Assembly: GCF_937877005.1 (NCBI RefSeq)
Contig: NZ_CALEFV010000286.1
Span: 1 to 52,731, forward strand
DNA: 52,731 bases
Reading direction: 5' to 3'
Source of the DNA: an uncultured Fibrobacter sp.
GTDB lineage: Bacteria; Fibrobacterota; Fibrobacteria; Fibrobacterales; Fibrobacteraceae
Both the position numbers and the translations under genes were made by a program. Under the pieces are notes generated by a model. It saw only the letters and a program-made list of their open reading frames with translations, was not told the DNA's origin and ran no database searches. Positions 7,543 through 15,456 of this stretch are shown piece after piece; the stretch's first letter is position 1; the number at the start of each line of letters is the position of its first letter.

Positions 7543-9099
7543 CTATCGTTTACGGACACGGATAATGTATACCAGTAACAAAACGATTGCAACGAGACCT
7601 AAGGCAAGGACAACAACCAACCGCATGCTTACATTCGACTTTTCCTCTATACCGATTTTACCCATATAAAGTTCCTCTTCAACCGGCTGCATCAGAATCT
7701 TCTTGATACGGGCTATTTGCAGTCCCCGATCCATTTTGTCTTCGCGCCCTAGAACCTTGTTCACGTTAACATGCGTGTCGTAAACCAACCCCGCAATAGT
7801 TTCATTGATGTCGGAATTCTCTCGAGTCAGACTTTCGCCAACCTTATTCACCATCGCATTCACGAGGGTCTCGATTTCACTCCACTCGGGAATGTTGGGA
7901 CAGCTGCGTCCAGCTCTTTCTAGATCGTTGACTAGTTGACTGTACCGGGAATCCTGCATCCAGATGCGAATCAGGCTACGATCCGATGGAATAAAGCCGC
8001 TGTGTCGTGAATAGAAGTCAATATTGTCGGCGCGCAACATGAAAAGGAAAAATTCCCTGGCCAAGTCCTTCTTCGCGAGCGCGTTGTTCTGGGCTAGCGC
8101 CAAATGGCTTCCTCCGACAAAGGTAAACGCTCCTGCAGGCCCCTTCGGCGCCGAGACGGTAATCAGGCCATCCTTGGCAATCGGAGATTCCATCAGTCCA
8201 CCGGAAGCATTATCGAACTCGATTTTTCGAATCAGCTCGGAGGTGCCATATATAATTAGTTGTTCCGAACGAATAAAGCGATCCGCCGCACCACTTGAGT
8301 TTTCATGCAAATTATATGGAGAGACATCAACATCGCGCAGGAACTTGAAATAATGACGCAGACCAACTAATGTCAGCGAGTCAACGAGCGCACTACGATA
8401 GCTGCCGTTTTCTTCGGCGACGAAATCACCGCCGAAATTCCAGAGGATTGGAGCCATCTGCTGATAGCCCGTCCAGTCTCCCTTGACGCCATATTCAAAA
8501 GGCACCACCTGGTTTCCCGCCTCATTCTGAACATTGGCTTCGGCTACGGCTCGCAACACTCCAAAGAATTTCGGGAACGTTTCGATGTCGCCATCGTGAA
8601 GTCCCAGTTCAAGCCAAGCTTTCTCGTTCACGAAAAAGCAACGGACATCCAGGAACCAAGGCAACGAGTAAAGTGTATTTCCGCGGCCGACATAGGCAGA
8701 CTTCATAGACTCTTCATAAAAGCGACTCGTATCCGCCCGGTCAATCAAGTCTGTTATCGGAGAAATCAGTCCCTGTTTAGCAAAGTACGGCACCCAGCTG
8801 GAGCCCAGCTGCAGCACGTCGGGACCTGCACCTTCTTCTGCAGATGCCGACAGGGCATGAGTCAGCACGTCAAATGCCGAACCCCAGTCAAGAAAACGTA
8901 TCTTGACCGGAACACCCGTCTGCAGAGTAAACTTACGCGTGAGTTTCTGAAGTGAACTTCCCGTATTAATTCCCTGATCCATGACCCAAAGGGACAGCGT
9001 ATCCATTTTCGCAGGACCCGCATGTAACTCAGGAACCGCTAGCGATAGCACCGGCAGCAAGGCAAGAAGCGCACCTATTTTTGACCAGCATCTAGGCAT
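7543..9099 (-). CDS. Extracellular solute-binding protein (family 1) with C-terminal membrane anchor
   Basis: A 518-residue sugar-type ABC solute-binding protein. It has an N-terminal signal peptide (about 1-27) and a binding fold showing typical features such as GPDVLQLGSSWVPYFA, LYSLPWFLDVRCFFVN and FVGGSHLALAQ. Unusually it ends with a hydrophobic helix (about 490-510) followed by RVRKR, which would anchor it in the inner membrane with a very short cytoplasmic end. No permease or ATPase gene is next to it. It overlaps the aroA end by 8 nt and is followed 4 nt later by the peptidase fusion, so it is translationally coupled to both. It could capture cell-wall-derived or plant oligosaccharides, or act as a sensor; the ligand is unknown. 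Confidence 0.8.
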   Translation of the reverse strand: MPRCWSKIGALLALLPVLSLAVPELHAGPAKMDTLSLWVMDQGINTGSSLQKLTRKFTLQTGVPVKIRFLDWGSAFDVLTHALSASAEEGAGPDVLQLGSSWVPYFAKQGLISPITDLIDRADTSRFYEESMKSAYVGRGNTLYSLPWFLDVRCFFVNEKAWLELGLHDGDIETFPKFFGVLRAVAEANVQNEAGNQVVPFEYGVKGDWTGYQQMAPILWNFGGDFVAEENGSYRSALVDSLTLVGLRHYFKFLRDVDVSPYNLHENSSGAADRFIRSEQLIIYGTSELIRKIEFDNASGGLMESPIAKDGLITVSAPKGPAGAFTFVGGSHLALAQNNALAKKDLAREFFLFMLRADNIDFYSRHSGFIPSDRSLIRIWMQDSRYSQLVNDLERAGRSCPNIPEWSEIETLVNAMVNKVGESLTRENSDINETIAGLVYDTHVNVNKVLGREDKMDRGLQIARIKKILMQPVEEELYMGKIGIEEKSNVSMRLVVVLALGLVAIVLLLVYIIRVRKR

Positions 9100-10423
9100 T
9101 TTTCGAATTTCTCAGGAAGTCCTCGAAATATTTCGGATAGGTCTTGTTCACGCAAGCCGGATCCATGATTTTAATGGGAACCCCGGCCAGAGCAGCCAGG
9201 CTGAAGCACATGGCCATACGATGGTCGTTATACGTTTCGATAGTAGCCGCCTGAATATGTTCCGGAGGTGTCACGGTAATGGAATCGTTCGTTTCCCGGA
9301 CTTCGGCACCGACCTTGCGGAGTTCGGCCGCCATCGCCGCAATGCGGTCCGTCTCCTTGACTCGCCAACTTGCGATACCGCTGATAGTCATCGGCGCATC
9401 GGCAAAAAGAGCAAGAACCGCCACCGTCATTGCCGCATCAGGAATCTTGACAGCGTTGAATTCACCTAGGCTCTTCAGCTTGCCCGAAGGACCGATACAG
9501 TCAATCCAGTCATCGTCCATCGTCACCGTAGCGCCCATCTGCTTAAGCACATCCACGAAAGCGATATCCCCCTGACGCGAGGCGCTGCCGACTCCAAGCA
9601 CGCGCACGCGGCCGCCACTGACGGCCGCCGCCGCGAGCGGATAGCTCGCGGAACTCGCGTCACCTTCGACCATGTAATCGCCAGGACTCCTGTACACGCC
9701 CTTGGGAACATAGAAATCCGTAAGACCGTCATGTTTCACTTCGATACCGAACTGCTTCATCACGTCGAGCGTCAAGAGAATATACGGTGTCGAAATCAGT
9801 TCTCCTTCGACATGAATATGTAGCGGAGTTTCCGCATAAGGAGCACAAATCAAAAGGGCGGTAAGATACTGGCTCGAGATATTGCCGCGGACCGAAACCG
9901 AACCTCCAGTCAGTCCATGAGCCCTAATATGGACCGGAGGAAAGCCCTCCGTTTCAAGGTAGCGAATATCGGCCCCCAAGGAACACAGTGCGTCCACCAG
10001 ATCGCGAATCGGCCGTTCCTTCATGCGTTCTTCGCCACTCAGCTTGAACTCGCCCCGTCCGAGGGTCAAGGCAGCACAAAGGGACCGCATGGCCGTACCG
10101 GCATTTCCCAGATAAAGATTCGCCAAAGCGTTTCCCGACGCATCCACAGGGGCTTCAATCGCAGCGCCACGGCCGACGATTACCGCCTCGGTAAAGTCTC
10201 CGGACATCTTTACATCAACACCAAGAGCGACAAGAGCCTCGCCCATATAGCGCGTATCGTCGCTCTTGAGCAAGTTATGCAGACGGGTTGTTCCTTCGGC
10301 AAGGGCCGCAACCAGCAGCACGCGGTTCGTGATACTTTTTGAACCGGGCACGCGAAGTTCGCCCTCATAGGATTTCAAAGCGGGAATCTGAATATGGTTG
10401 GGACGAAAAAAAGGTTCTTCCAT
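9092..10423 (-). CDS. aroA: 3-Phosphoshikimate 1-carboxyvinyltransferase (EPSP synthase)
   Basis: Joins shikimate 3-phosphate and phosphoenolpyruvate to give EPSP, the sixth step of the shikimate pathway in the cytosol. The 443-residue protein has the family landmarks: VPGSKSITNR at 26-35, LGNAGTAMRS at 105-114, GEERMKERPI, an SSQYLTALL segment and the C-terminal KETDRI and NDHRMAM motifs. The loop contains Ser114 where most enzymes have proline (E. coli Pro101). First gene of a three-gene operon. The start codon has no Shine-Dalgarno, but a TAAATTTG element lies at leaderless distance. Divergent from the thioesterase gene with 48 nt between. Confidence 0.96.
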   Translation of the reverse strand: MEEPFFRPNHIQIPALKSYEGELRVPGSKSITNRVLLVAALAEGTTRLHNLLKSDDTRYMGEALVALGVDVKMSGDFTEAVIVGRGAAIEAPVDASGNALANLYLGNAGTAMRSLCAALTLGRGEFKLSGEERMKERPIRDLVDALCSLGADIRYLETEGFPPVHIRAHGLTGGSVSVRGNISSQYLTALLICAPYAETPLHIHVEGELISTPYILLTLDVMKQFGIEVKHDGLTDFYVPKGVYRSPGDYMVEGDASSASYPLAAAAVSGGRVRVLGVGSASRQGDIAFVDVLKQMGATVTMDDDWIDCIGPSGKLKSLGEFNAVKIPDAAMTVAVLALFADAPMTISGIASWRVKETDRIAAMAAELRKVGAEVRETNDSITVTPPEHIQAATIETYNDHRMAMCFSLAALAGVPIKIMDPACVNKTYPKYFEDFLRNSKNA

Positions 10424-10427
10424 ACCG

Positions 10428-10435
10428 CAAATTTA
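10428..10435 (-). promoter_or_regulatory. Promoter element TAAATTTG at leaderless distance from aroA
   Basis: Minus-strand TAAATTTG; the TAAATT part ends 7 nt before the aroA ATG, so transcription would begin at the ATG. No Shine-Dalgarno is present. Confidence 0.45.
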
Positions 10436-10471
10436 TAAATTAAACAAAGGATCATTAAACGAGAGGGCTCC

Positions 10472-11236
10472 ATGGCAAGCGAAATCAACGACCTTAAATT
10501 CTCCGTCCGTTTTTCAGACTGTGACGAGCACAGCCGTCTCAAGCTTTCTCGCCTTTTCCAGTTTATGGAAGAAACCGCCATCGCCGATGCCGAGCGCAAC
10601 GGATTCGGCTTCTGGAACATGATGAAGATGGGATACACGACCGTCATTACGCGCATGAAAATTCGCTTAAACCATGTCCCGGTTCTAGGAGAAGATCTGA
10701 GCGTTTCCACTTGGATCAAGGAAAACTACAAGGACAAGGTCCTGCTGAAAGATTACGTGATTGTGGACGGTCAAGGACACGCCCTGGTCGAAGGAACATC
10801 ATCATGGCTTCTTGTCAACCTCAAGACCGGCATGGCCGAAAATCCTTCCCGCACGCCGTTCCAACTTCCCATTTTCGAAGGCAAGAGCGCCATGCCCGAA
10901 ATGCTCGACATCCTTCCCAACGGTGAGGATCCAAAATTAGTTTATCAGGAACAGGCTCGCAATACCGACCTCGACATCAACCACCATGTCAACCACTGCC
11001 GCTATGTGGATTGGATCATGGACTGCCTGACCCGACAGGAAATCAAGGAACGCGGCATTCGTTCCATCCAACTGAACTTCATCAACCAAATTCCCCTCGG
11101 CGAACGCATCAACATCGTCCGTTTCAAGGACTCCAACCACCACGCCGTCCTATTCGGCATGAACGCAACAGAGACAGAACGCGATCCGAGAACCGCCCGA
11201 TGCCATTTCCAGGCTCGCATCGGCTTCAAGTATTAG
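10472..11236 (+). CDS. Acyl-ACP thioesterase (double hot-dog)
   Basis: A 254-residue cytosolic enzyme of the FatA/bacterial acyl-ACP thioesterase family, releasing fatty acids from acyl carrier protein. The N-terminal hot-dog begins FSVRFSDCDEHSRL with an EETA helix; the C-terminal hot-dog contains NTDLDINHHVNHCRYVDW, holding the Asn/His catalytic residues of the family. ATG at 10472 has GAGAGGG about 6 nt upstream. It is transcribed away from aroA and ends 5 nt before the convergent metallo-hydrolase. Chain-length preference is not readable. Confidence 0.85.
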   Translation: MASEINDLKFSVRFSDCDEHSRLKLSRLFQFMEETAIADAERNGFGFWNMMKMGYTTVITRMKIRLNHVPVLGEDLSVSTWIKENYKDKVLLKDYVIVDGQGHALVEGTSSWLLVNLKTGMAENPSRTPFQLPIFEGKSAMPEMLDILPNGEDPKLVYQEQARNTDLDINHHVNHCRYVDWIMDCLTRQEIKERGIRSIQLNFINQIPLGERINIVRFKDSNHHAVLFGMNATETERDPRTARCHFQARIGFKY

Positions 11237-11241
11237 GCCGC

Positions 11242-12165
11242 CTACTGCTTGATTATTCCGATTTCAGGCCACAGTTCAAACGAAACGCTCCCATGCAGAT
11301 CGGTACGAAAGACCAACGCCGAATCTCCCATGACATACTTCAATTTCTGAAGCACTTCCGATGACGGATGCCCATAGCCATTGTTCCTCCCGACGCCAAT
11401 CGCCGCATATCTCGGCATAACTCGCGAAAGGAACTTAAGCGTGGAACTTCCCGCAGAGCCATGATGCGGGACCTGCATAAGTTCCGCAGATAAATCGGGA
11501 GACTGTTCCAGCAGGCGCCTTTCGCCGACTGAATCCAGGTCGCCCGTCAGAAGCACCGACGCACCGGCATCTTCTGCACCGGGCATGCCATCCAACGACA
11601 CCTTCATCACAACGCTAGCGCGATTTTCCCCATAGCGGCCATAAGAAACAGGCCAGAGCACCTCAAAACGAATCCCCTCAGCAAGCCAGACCGTGTCCCC
11701 ACGGACAAGCGTATCAACCGGAATCCGCAATTGCAAAGCGAGAGTCCGCAGCGAATCGTTCACTAGGCACGCCGCCGTATCGGGCCCCAGCAGGAGCCGG
11801 CCCACGAACAGACGTCCCGACGCCACCGCCGCCCTCATTTCCATGAAACCTCCCGCATGGTCCCGGTGTCCATGGCTCACCAAGATCCATTCCAGAGAGT
11901 CGATACCGCGAGAGAGCAGCGAATCCACGACACCAGCTGAATCCGGTCCCGTATCGTAAAGCGCATGGTGGCCATCGTATTCCAGCAAAACCAAAAGTCC
12001 CTGCCCAACGTCTAGAAACGTCACCTGAAGCGGGCGGGATTCTTCGACCGTTCCGGATTCATAGGAGCAACCTTCAATGCACAATACCGCCACCGAAACC
12101 CAGAACGCAAGACACAGCCATATCTCCAACAGAATCCACAAGTTGGAGCTTCCCTTAGGCTTCAT
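11242..12165 (-). CDS. ComEC-like metallo-beta-lactamase-fold hydrolase, membrane anchored
   Basis: A 307-residue protein with one N-terminal hydrophobic segment (about 8-32, ending near CIEGC, which could also be a lipoprotein signal) and an MBL domain. The domain starts LQVTFLDVGQGLLVLLEY and has the metal motif SHGHRDHAGG, then LLTGDLDSVGE and VPHHGSAGSS, as in the C-terminal domain of ComEC and stand-alone ComEC-like hydrolases. ATG at 12165 is used because AGGAGAGG precedes it. The seven-helix channel of full ComEC is absent, so DNA uptake is not implied; an extracytoplasmic phosphoesterase or nuclease is plausible. Confidence 0.8.
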   Translation of the reverse strand: MKPKGSSNLWILLEIWLCLAFWVSVAVLCIEGCSYESGTVEESRPLQVTFLDVGQGLLVLLEYDGHHALYDTGPDSAGVVDSLLSRGIDSLEWILVSHGHRDHAGGFMEMRAAVASGRLFVGRLLLGPDTAACLVNDSLRTLALQLRIPVDTLVRGDTVWLAEGIRFEVLWPVSYGRYGENRASVVMKVSLDGMPGAEDAGASVLLTGDLDSVGERRLLEQSPDLSAELMQVPHHGSAGSSTLKFLSRVMPRYAAIGVGRNNGYGHPSSEVLQKLKYVMGDSALVFRTDLHGSVSFELWPEIGIIKQ

Positions 12166-12246
12166 GTTCGACCTCTCCTTTTCTGCATCATACTTGATAT
12201 ACACGCATTAAAAAGGCCATTGTCCCCCTCAAGTCCCTTTTTTTAC

Positions 12247-12254
12247 TATCTTTT
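12247..12254 (+). promoter_or_regulatory. Promoter element TATCTTTT
   Basis: TAnnTTT-type element 20 nt before the ATG at 12274, giving a short leader with the GAGGA binding site. Confidence 0.4.
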
Positions 12255-12273
12255 AGTGAAATTCGAGGACTTT

Positions 12274-12639
12274 ATGCAATTACCTAAGTACAAGAAAAAA
12301 AAGCGCATCAAGTTGAAAGTTTGCCAGGAGCCAGGCTGCGGCCGTGAATTCTGGGGCCACCCGATTGCCAAGTACTGCGAATTGCACCGCGACATCAAGC
12401 AGCGCCAAAAGCAGAAGAAGGACGTCGACAACATCGAATCCAAGAATATCATCTTCCGCCATAACTACACGGAGTCCATGGACCTCACCTTCAGGTGCTG
12501 CCTCGAAGGGTGCGACGAAAGGTTCACCATACGAGTTTTTCCGAAACAGTACATATATCCTCGTTTCTGCGACGAGCATCGCAACGACTTCAAGCGGTCG
12601 AACTTCCTGCGCATCATGGCGAAGCTGAAAAACGACTAA
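12274..12639 (+). CDS. Small basic protein with two zinc-binding C-x(4)-C...C-x(2)-H modules
   Basis: A 121-residue protein, very basic at the N-terminus (LPKYKKKKRIKLK). Two similar modules are visible: C-QEPG-C followed by YCELH, and C-LEG-C followed by FCDEH, each giving four possible zinc ligands (Cys, Cys, Cys, His). Basic charge and duplicated zinc ribbons suggest nucleic-acid binding. ATG at 12274 with GAGGA upstream is preferred to the in-frame start at 12220. It ends 29 nt before a terminator and lies upstream of tRNA-His. No family name recognised. Confidence 0.72.
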   Translation: MQLPKYKKKKRIKLKVCQEPGCGREFWGHPIAKYCELHRDIKQRQKQKKDVDNIESKNIIFRHNYTESMDLTFRCCLEGCDERFTIRVFPKQYIYPRFCDEHRNDFKRSNFLRIMAKLKND

Positions 12640-12668
12640 TTTTATAGGATTTTTAGTAAAAAATTGAC

Positions 12669-12699
12669 GGCCACCCTTGAAAAACGGGGTGGCTTTTTT
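12669..12699 (+). terminator. Terminator of the zinc-module gene
   Basis: GCCACCC (12670-12676) pairs with GGGTGGC, followed by TTTTTT. The loop and T-run overlap the promoter of the following tRNA. Confidence 0.85.
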
Positions 12700-12706
12700 A
12701 TATTTG
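12677..12706 (+). promoter_or_regulatory. tRNA-His promoter embedded in the upstream terminator
   Basis: -35 TTGAAA (12677-12682), 16-nt spacer, -10 TATATTTG (12699-12706). The -35 box is in the terminator loop and the -10 starts at the end of its T-run. Confidence 0.6.
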
Positions 12707-12718
12707 GCACACACTCAT

Positions 12719-12793
12719 GGTGGGTGTAGCTCAATTGGTTAGAGTCCCAGATTGTGATTCTGGATGTTGTCGGTTCGAGTCCGGTCACCCACC
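12719..12793 (+). tRNA. tRNA-His (GTG anticodon)
   Basis: Cloverleaf with acceptor GTGGGTG/CACCCAC, the extra 5' G at 12719 opposite the discriminator C typical of tRNA-His, D-arm GCTC..GAGT, anticodon loop TTGTGAT (GTG) and T-loop TTCGAGT. CCA is not encoded. Confidence 0.95.
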
Positions 12794-12798
12794 CTTAA

Positions 12799-12830
12799 AA
12801 AGACCCTGCAAAAGCGGGGTCTTTTTTTTA
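12799..12830 (+). terminator. Terminator after tRNA-His
   Basis: AGACCC and GGGTCT pair across a short loop and are followed by eight T. Confidence 0.85.
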
Positions 12831-12867
12831 CAAGAGCTCTTTTTGCCTACCCGAAAACGATCCATGA

Positions 12868-12905
12868 CGAAAAAAAGAACCCCCGGCGCACTGCCGGGGG
12901 GGGTC
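12868..12905 (-). terminator. Terminator of the sodium-pump decarboxylase operon
   Basis: On the minus strand CCCCCGGCAGT...GCCGGGGG forms a very GC-rich hairpin followed by TTCTTTTTTT, just after the beta-subunit gene. Confidence 0.85.
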
Positions 12906-12928
12906 CTTGATTTGCTTTTAGACTAGTC

Positions 12929-14089
12929 TTACGAGAGTCTGGAAATCATGTAACCGGCGCAGACTGCGGTACCGATCACGCCAGCCACGTTCGGGCCCAT
13001 GGCGTGCATCAAGAGGAAGTTCTGCGGGTCATACTTGGCACCTTCCACCTGGGAAACACGGGCGGCCATCGGCACGGCGGACACGCCAGCGGAACCGATG
13101 AGCGGGTTCACAGGGTTCTTGGGAGTGCACTTGTTCATGATCTTGGCAAGGAAGAGGCCTGCTGCGGTCGAGAAACCGAAGGCCACCACACCCATAGCGA
13201 TAATCATGAGGGTCTGCGGACGCAAGAAGATGTCTGCAGACATCGTGAGACCCACGGAAGTACCGAGGAAGATAGTCACGATGTTCATGAGTTCGTTGGA
13301 AGAGGTCTTCACCAGGCGTTCGACAACGCCGGCTTCCTTGAAGATGTTACCGAGCATGAGCATGATGATAAGAGCAGAAGCATCGGGCACCACGAGGATG
13401 CACACGATCATCACCATCACGGCAAACACGATGCGTTCGGCCTTGGACACCTTGCGCAGAGCCTTCATACGGATCTTCCTTTCCTTGTCGTTGGTCATGA
13501 GGCGCATGATAGGCGGCTGGATCAGCGGAACGAGGGCCATGTAAGTGTAAGCTGCCACGGCGATAGGTCCGATGAGGTGCTTTGCTAGTTTGTTTGCAGT
13601 AAAGATGGAGGTCGGACCGTCGGCACCGCCGATGATACCGATAGAGGCTGCTTCACCGAGAGTAAAGCCACCGAAAGCCACGGCGCAGAACATGGTCGCA
13701 AACACGCCGAACTGAGCGCCACCGCCGAGGAGCAGTGTACGCGGGTTAGCGATAAGCGGTCCGAAGTCCGTCATGGCACCCACGCCCAAGAAGATGATGG
13801 GCGGGAAGAGTTCCAGGTGGATACCCTGGCTGATGTAGTAATAGAGACCGGCAGTCGGGGTAAACATACCTTCGATGCTCCAGCCACCATCGTAGAATCC
13901 CGCACTCGGGATGTTCACCGCCAGTGCGCCGAGCGAAATCGGCAAGAGCAGCAGCGGCTCGTACTTTTTGACAATCGCCAAGTACATCAGGACGAAACTC
14001 ACGATCCACATCACGATCATCGAAGGGGTGACGTATGCGAATCCGGTGTCGCCTGCGAACTCAACGACCGAATTTAAAAGAGAACTCAT
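12929..14089 (-). CDS. Sodium-translocating decarboxylase, beta subunit (OadB/MmdB/GcdB)
   Basis: Integral membrane subunit that decarboxylates carboxybiotin and exports sodium ions. 386 residues with about ten hydrophobic helices; the conserved GIIGGADGPTSIFTANKLA segment carries the Asp needed for sodium and proton movement, and the C-terminus has the family NPINPLIGSAGVSAVP-type segment (here NPVNPLIGSAG) and LMHAMGPNVAGVIG. Third gene of an operon after the delta-like subunit (14510) and biotin carrier (14103). The carboxyltransferase alpha subunit, which would decide between oxaloacetate, methylmalonyl-CoA and glutaconyl-CoA, is not in the window. Confidence 0.93.
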   Translation of the reverse strand: MSSLLNSVVEFAGDTGFAYVTPSMIVMWIVSFVLMYLAIVKKYEPLLLLPISLGALAVNIPSAGFYDGGWSIEGMFTPTAGLYYYISQGIHLELFPPIIFLGVGAMTDFGPLIANPRTLLLGGGAQFGVFATMFCAVAFGGFTLGEAASIGIIGGADGPTSIFTANKLAKHLIGPIAVAAYTYMALVPLIQPPIMRLMTNDKERKIRMKALRKVSKAERIVFAVMVMIVCILVVPDASALIIMLMLGNIFKEAGVVERLVKTSSNELMNIVTIFLGTSVGLTMSADIFLRPQTLMIIAMGVVAFGFSTAAGLFLAKIMNKCTPKNPVNPLIGSAGVSAVPMAARVSQVEGAKYDPQNFLLMHAMGPNVAGVIGTAVCAGYMISRLS

Positions 14090-14102
14090 TTATCTGTACC
14101 TC

Positions 14103-14462
14103 TTAGGCGATGGTCATGAGAGTCTGGCCGTCGACGACAGTGTCGGTTTCCTTGACGGCAATGGAGTTCACGGTGCCGGCGCACGGAGCGACGACCGGGT
14201 TTTCCATCTTGAGAGCTTCGATGATAGCCACTTCCTGGTTGGCAGCAACGGTGTCGCCGACCTTGACCTTCAGTTTGAACACGGAGCCAGCGAGCGGGCT
14301 CTTGACTTCGGTACCACCGGCAACAGCAGGAGCGGCGGCAGGAGCCGGAGCGGCAGCGGGAGCTGCAGCAGGAGCGGCGGCAACGGCGGCATTGGAATCA
14401 AGAACTTCTACTTCGACATCGTAGGTCTTGCCTTCGAAACTGATACGGACGGTTTTCTTCAT
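14103..14462 (-). CDS. Biotin carboxyl carrier subunit of the decarboxylase
   Basis: 119 residues. An N-terminal beta strand segment is followed by an Ala/Pro linker (about 25-50) and a biotinyl domain with EALKMEN, where K85 is the biotin attachment site. The swinging domain shuttles carboxyl groups from the missing carboxyltransferase to the membrane beta subunit. Resembles MmdC-type separate carriers rather than the carrier fused to OadA. 13 nt upstream of the beta gene and 47 nt downstream of the delta-like gene. Confidence 0.93.
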   Translation of the reverse strand: MKKTVRISFEGKTYDVEVEVLDSNAAVAAAPAAAPAAAPAPAAAPAVAGGTEVKSPLAGSVFKLKVKVGDTVAANQEVAIIEALKMENPVVAPCAGTVNSIAVKETDTVVDGQTLMTIA

Positions 14463-14509
14463 TTTGATATTTCCTGGCTTAAAAGCCTGTTGAGTTTTAA
14501 AAGTTTACC

Positions 14510-15364
14510 TTACTTGACGATCGTCCAAGCAGGAGAGTTGATGTTTCTGTAAGCAGTCACGCGGCAGGGCTGACCGATAGCCTGGGTCGCCGCTGCGGTC
14601 ACGAGGGCGAGGAACTGGTCGTTGCTCATGCCCGGGTGTTCTTCGAGGGCTGCCACGGCGGCAATGCCGAGGAAAGCCTGGAGCTGCTTGTTGGTGAAGC
14701 CCGGATGAACGCTCTTTGCGTTCGGATCCCAGTCGCAGTGGGCAGGACCGATAGTTACCGGAGCTGCGGCGGCGGGAGCGGCGGCCGGGGCAGCCTTAAC
14801 TGCAGGTGCCGGAGCCTTGTCCTTGTTGAGGCCGAGCTTGGCCATGATGAAGTTCATGAGGTAGCAGAGCACCGTGAGGCCCACGATAACCACCATCACC
14901 ACGATAAGACCGGTTGCCTGGAATTCGATCAGGGAGCCGATACCGAAGGTGTCGGAGTCGCCCTTACAGCCCTGTTCGGTCGAAAATTCGCCCTTGCAGT
15001 AGGTCGAGCCCAGCTTGGCCTTGGCGATGGGCAACACCTTGTGGCCGCCGGCGTTTTCGATAGAATCGCGAACGTCGCGTGCAAGAACTGCCTGATCGTA
15101 GGTCTTATAGAGAACCGAATGGTTACCAGAGTGGGTTTCCACGATCTTGTAAACCATGTCGTCATTCATACCCGGCATAGAAAGCTGCGCCTGAACCTGG
15201 GCGGCATCGGAGGGGAGCATGAGTCCGAGCTGTTCGTCGAACTTGCCCTTCACCTTTGCTGCAGGCTGCGGTGCAACGAGAGCCGGCTGCTGCACATCCT
15301 GGGCCGGGGCTGCGGCGGGAGCCACTTCCTGAGCTTCGGGTGCATTGGTCTGTGTTTCGTTCAT
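14510..15364 (-). CDS. OadG/MmdD-like membrane subunit, enlarged
   Basis: 284 residues, roughly three times the usual OadG length. A single hydrophobic helix with GLIVVMVVIVGLTVLCYL (about 150-170) is followed by an Ala/Pro linker and a C-terminal domain with LQAFLGIAAVAALEEHPG and a final Trp, as in the delta/gamma anchors of sodium decarboxylases. The extra N-terminal region has an Ala/Pro-rich start (1-40) and a ~100-residue domain of unknown fold with two Cys (YCKGEF, GCKGD). It probably holds the complex together at the membrane. First gene of the operon; the ATG is preceded by a 13-bp palindrome and no clear Shine-Dalgarno. Confidence 0.75.
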   Translation of the reverse strand: MNETQTNAPEAQEVAPAAAPAQDVQQPALVAPQPAAKVKGKFDEQLGLMLPSDAAQVQAQLSMPGMNDDMVYKIVETHSGNHSVLYKTYDQAVLARDVRDSIENAGGHKVLPIAKAKLGSTYCKGEFSTEQGCKGDSDTFGIGSLIEFQATGLIVVMVVIVGLTVLCYLMNFIMAKLGLNKDKAPAPAVKAAPAAAPAAAAPVTIGPAHCDWDPNAKSVHPGFTNKQLQAFLGIAAVAALEEHPGMSNDQFLALVTAAATQAIGQPCRVTAYRNINSPAWTIVK

Positions 15365-15366
15365 AT

Positions 15367-15379
15367 TGGATTCAATCCA
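15367..15379. repeat. 13-bp perfect palindrome before the decarboxylase operon
   Basis: TGGATT-C-AATCCA lies 2 nt upstream of the start codon at 15364. It could be an operator or, in RNA, a hairpin masking translation initiation. Confidence 0.5.
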
Positions 15380-15422
15380 TTCTTTTGGGTTTCTGTTTTG
15401 TAAAAATCAGCGGTGAAAATTT

Positions 15423-15451
15423 AGAAAAAGCGGCGCTTGGTTTACGCCGCC
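15423..15451 (-). terminator. Terminator of the lipoprotein phosphatase operon
   Basis: Minus-strand GCGGCG...CGCCGC (15445-15450 with 15430-15435) followed by TTTTTCT, just after the stop at 15457. Confidence 0.8.
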
Positions 15452-15456
15452 AAAAG

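Noticed and set aside
6273..7565. 430-residue open frame on the plus strand
   Set aside because: Antisense to the S13 peptidase fusion, low in hydrophobic order and with no motif.
12717..12926. Small open frame starting at tRNA-His
   Set aside because: It consists of the tRNA and two terminators; no coding features.
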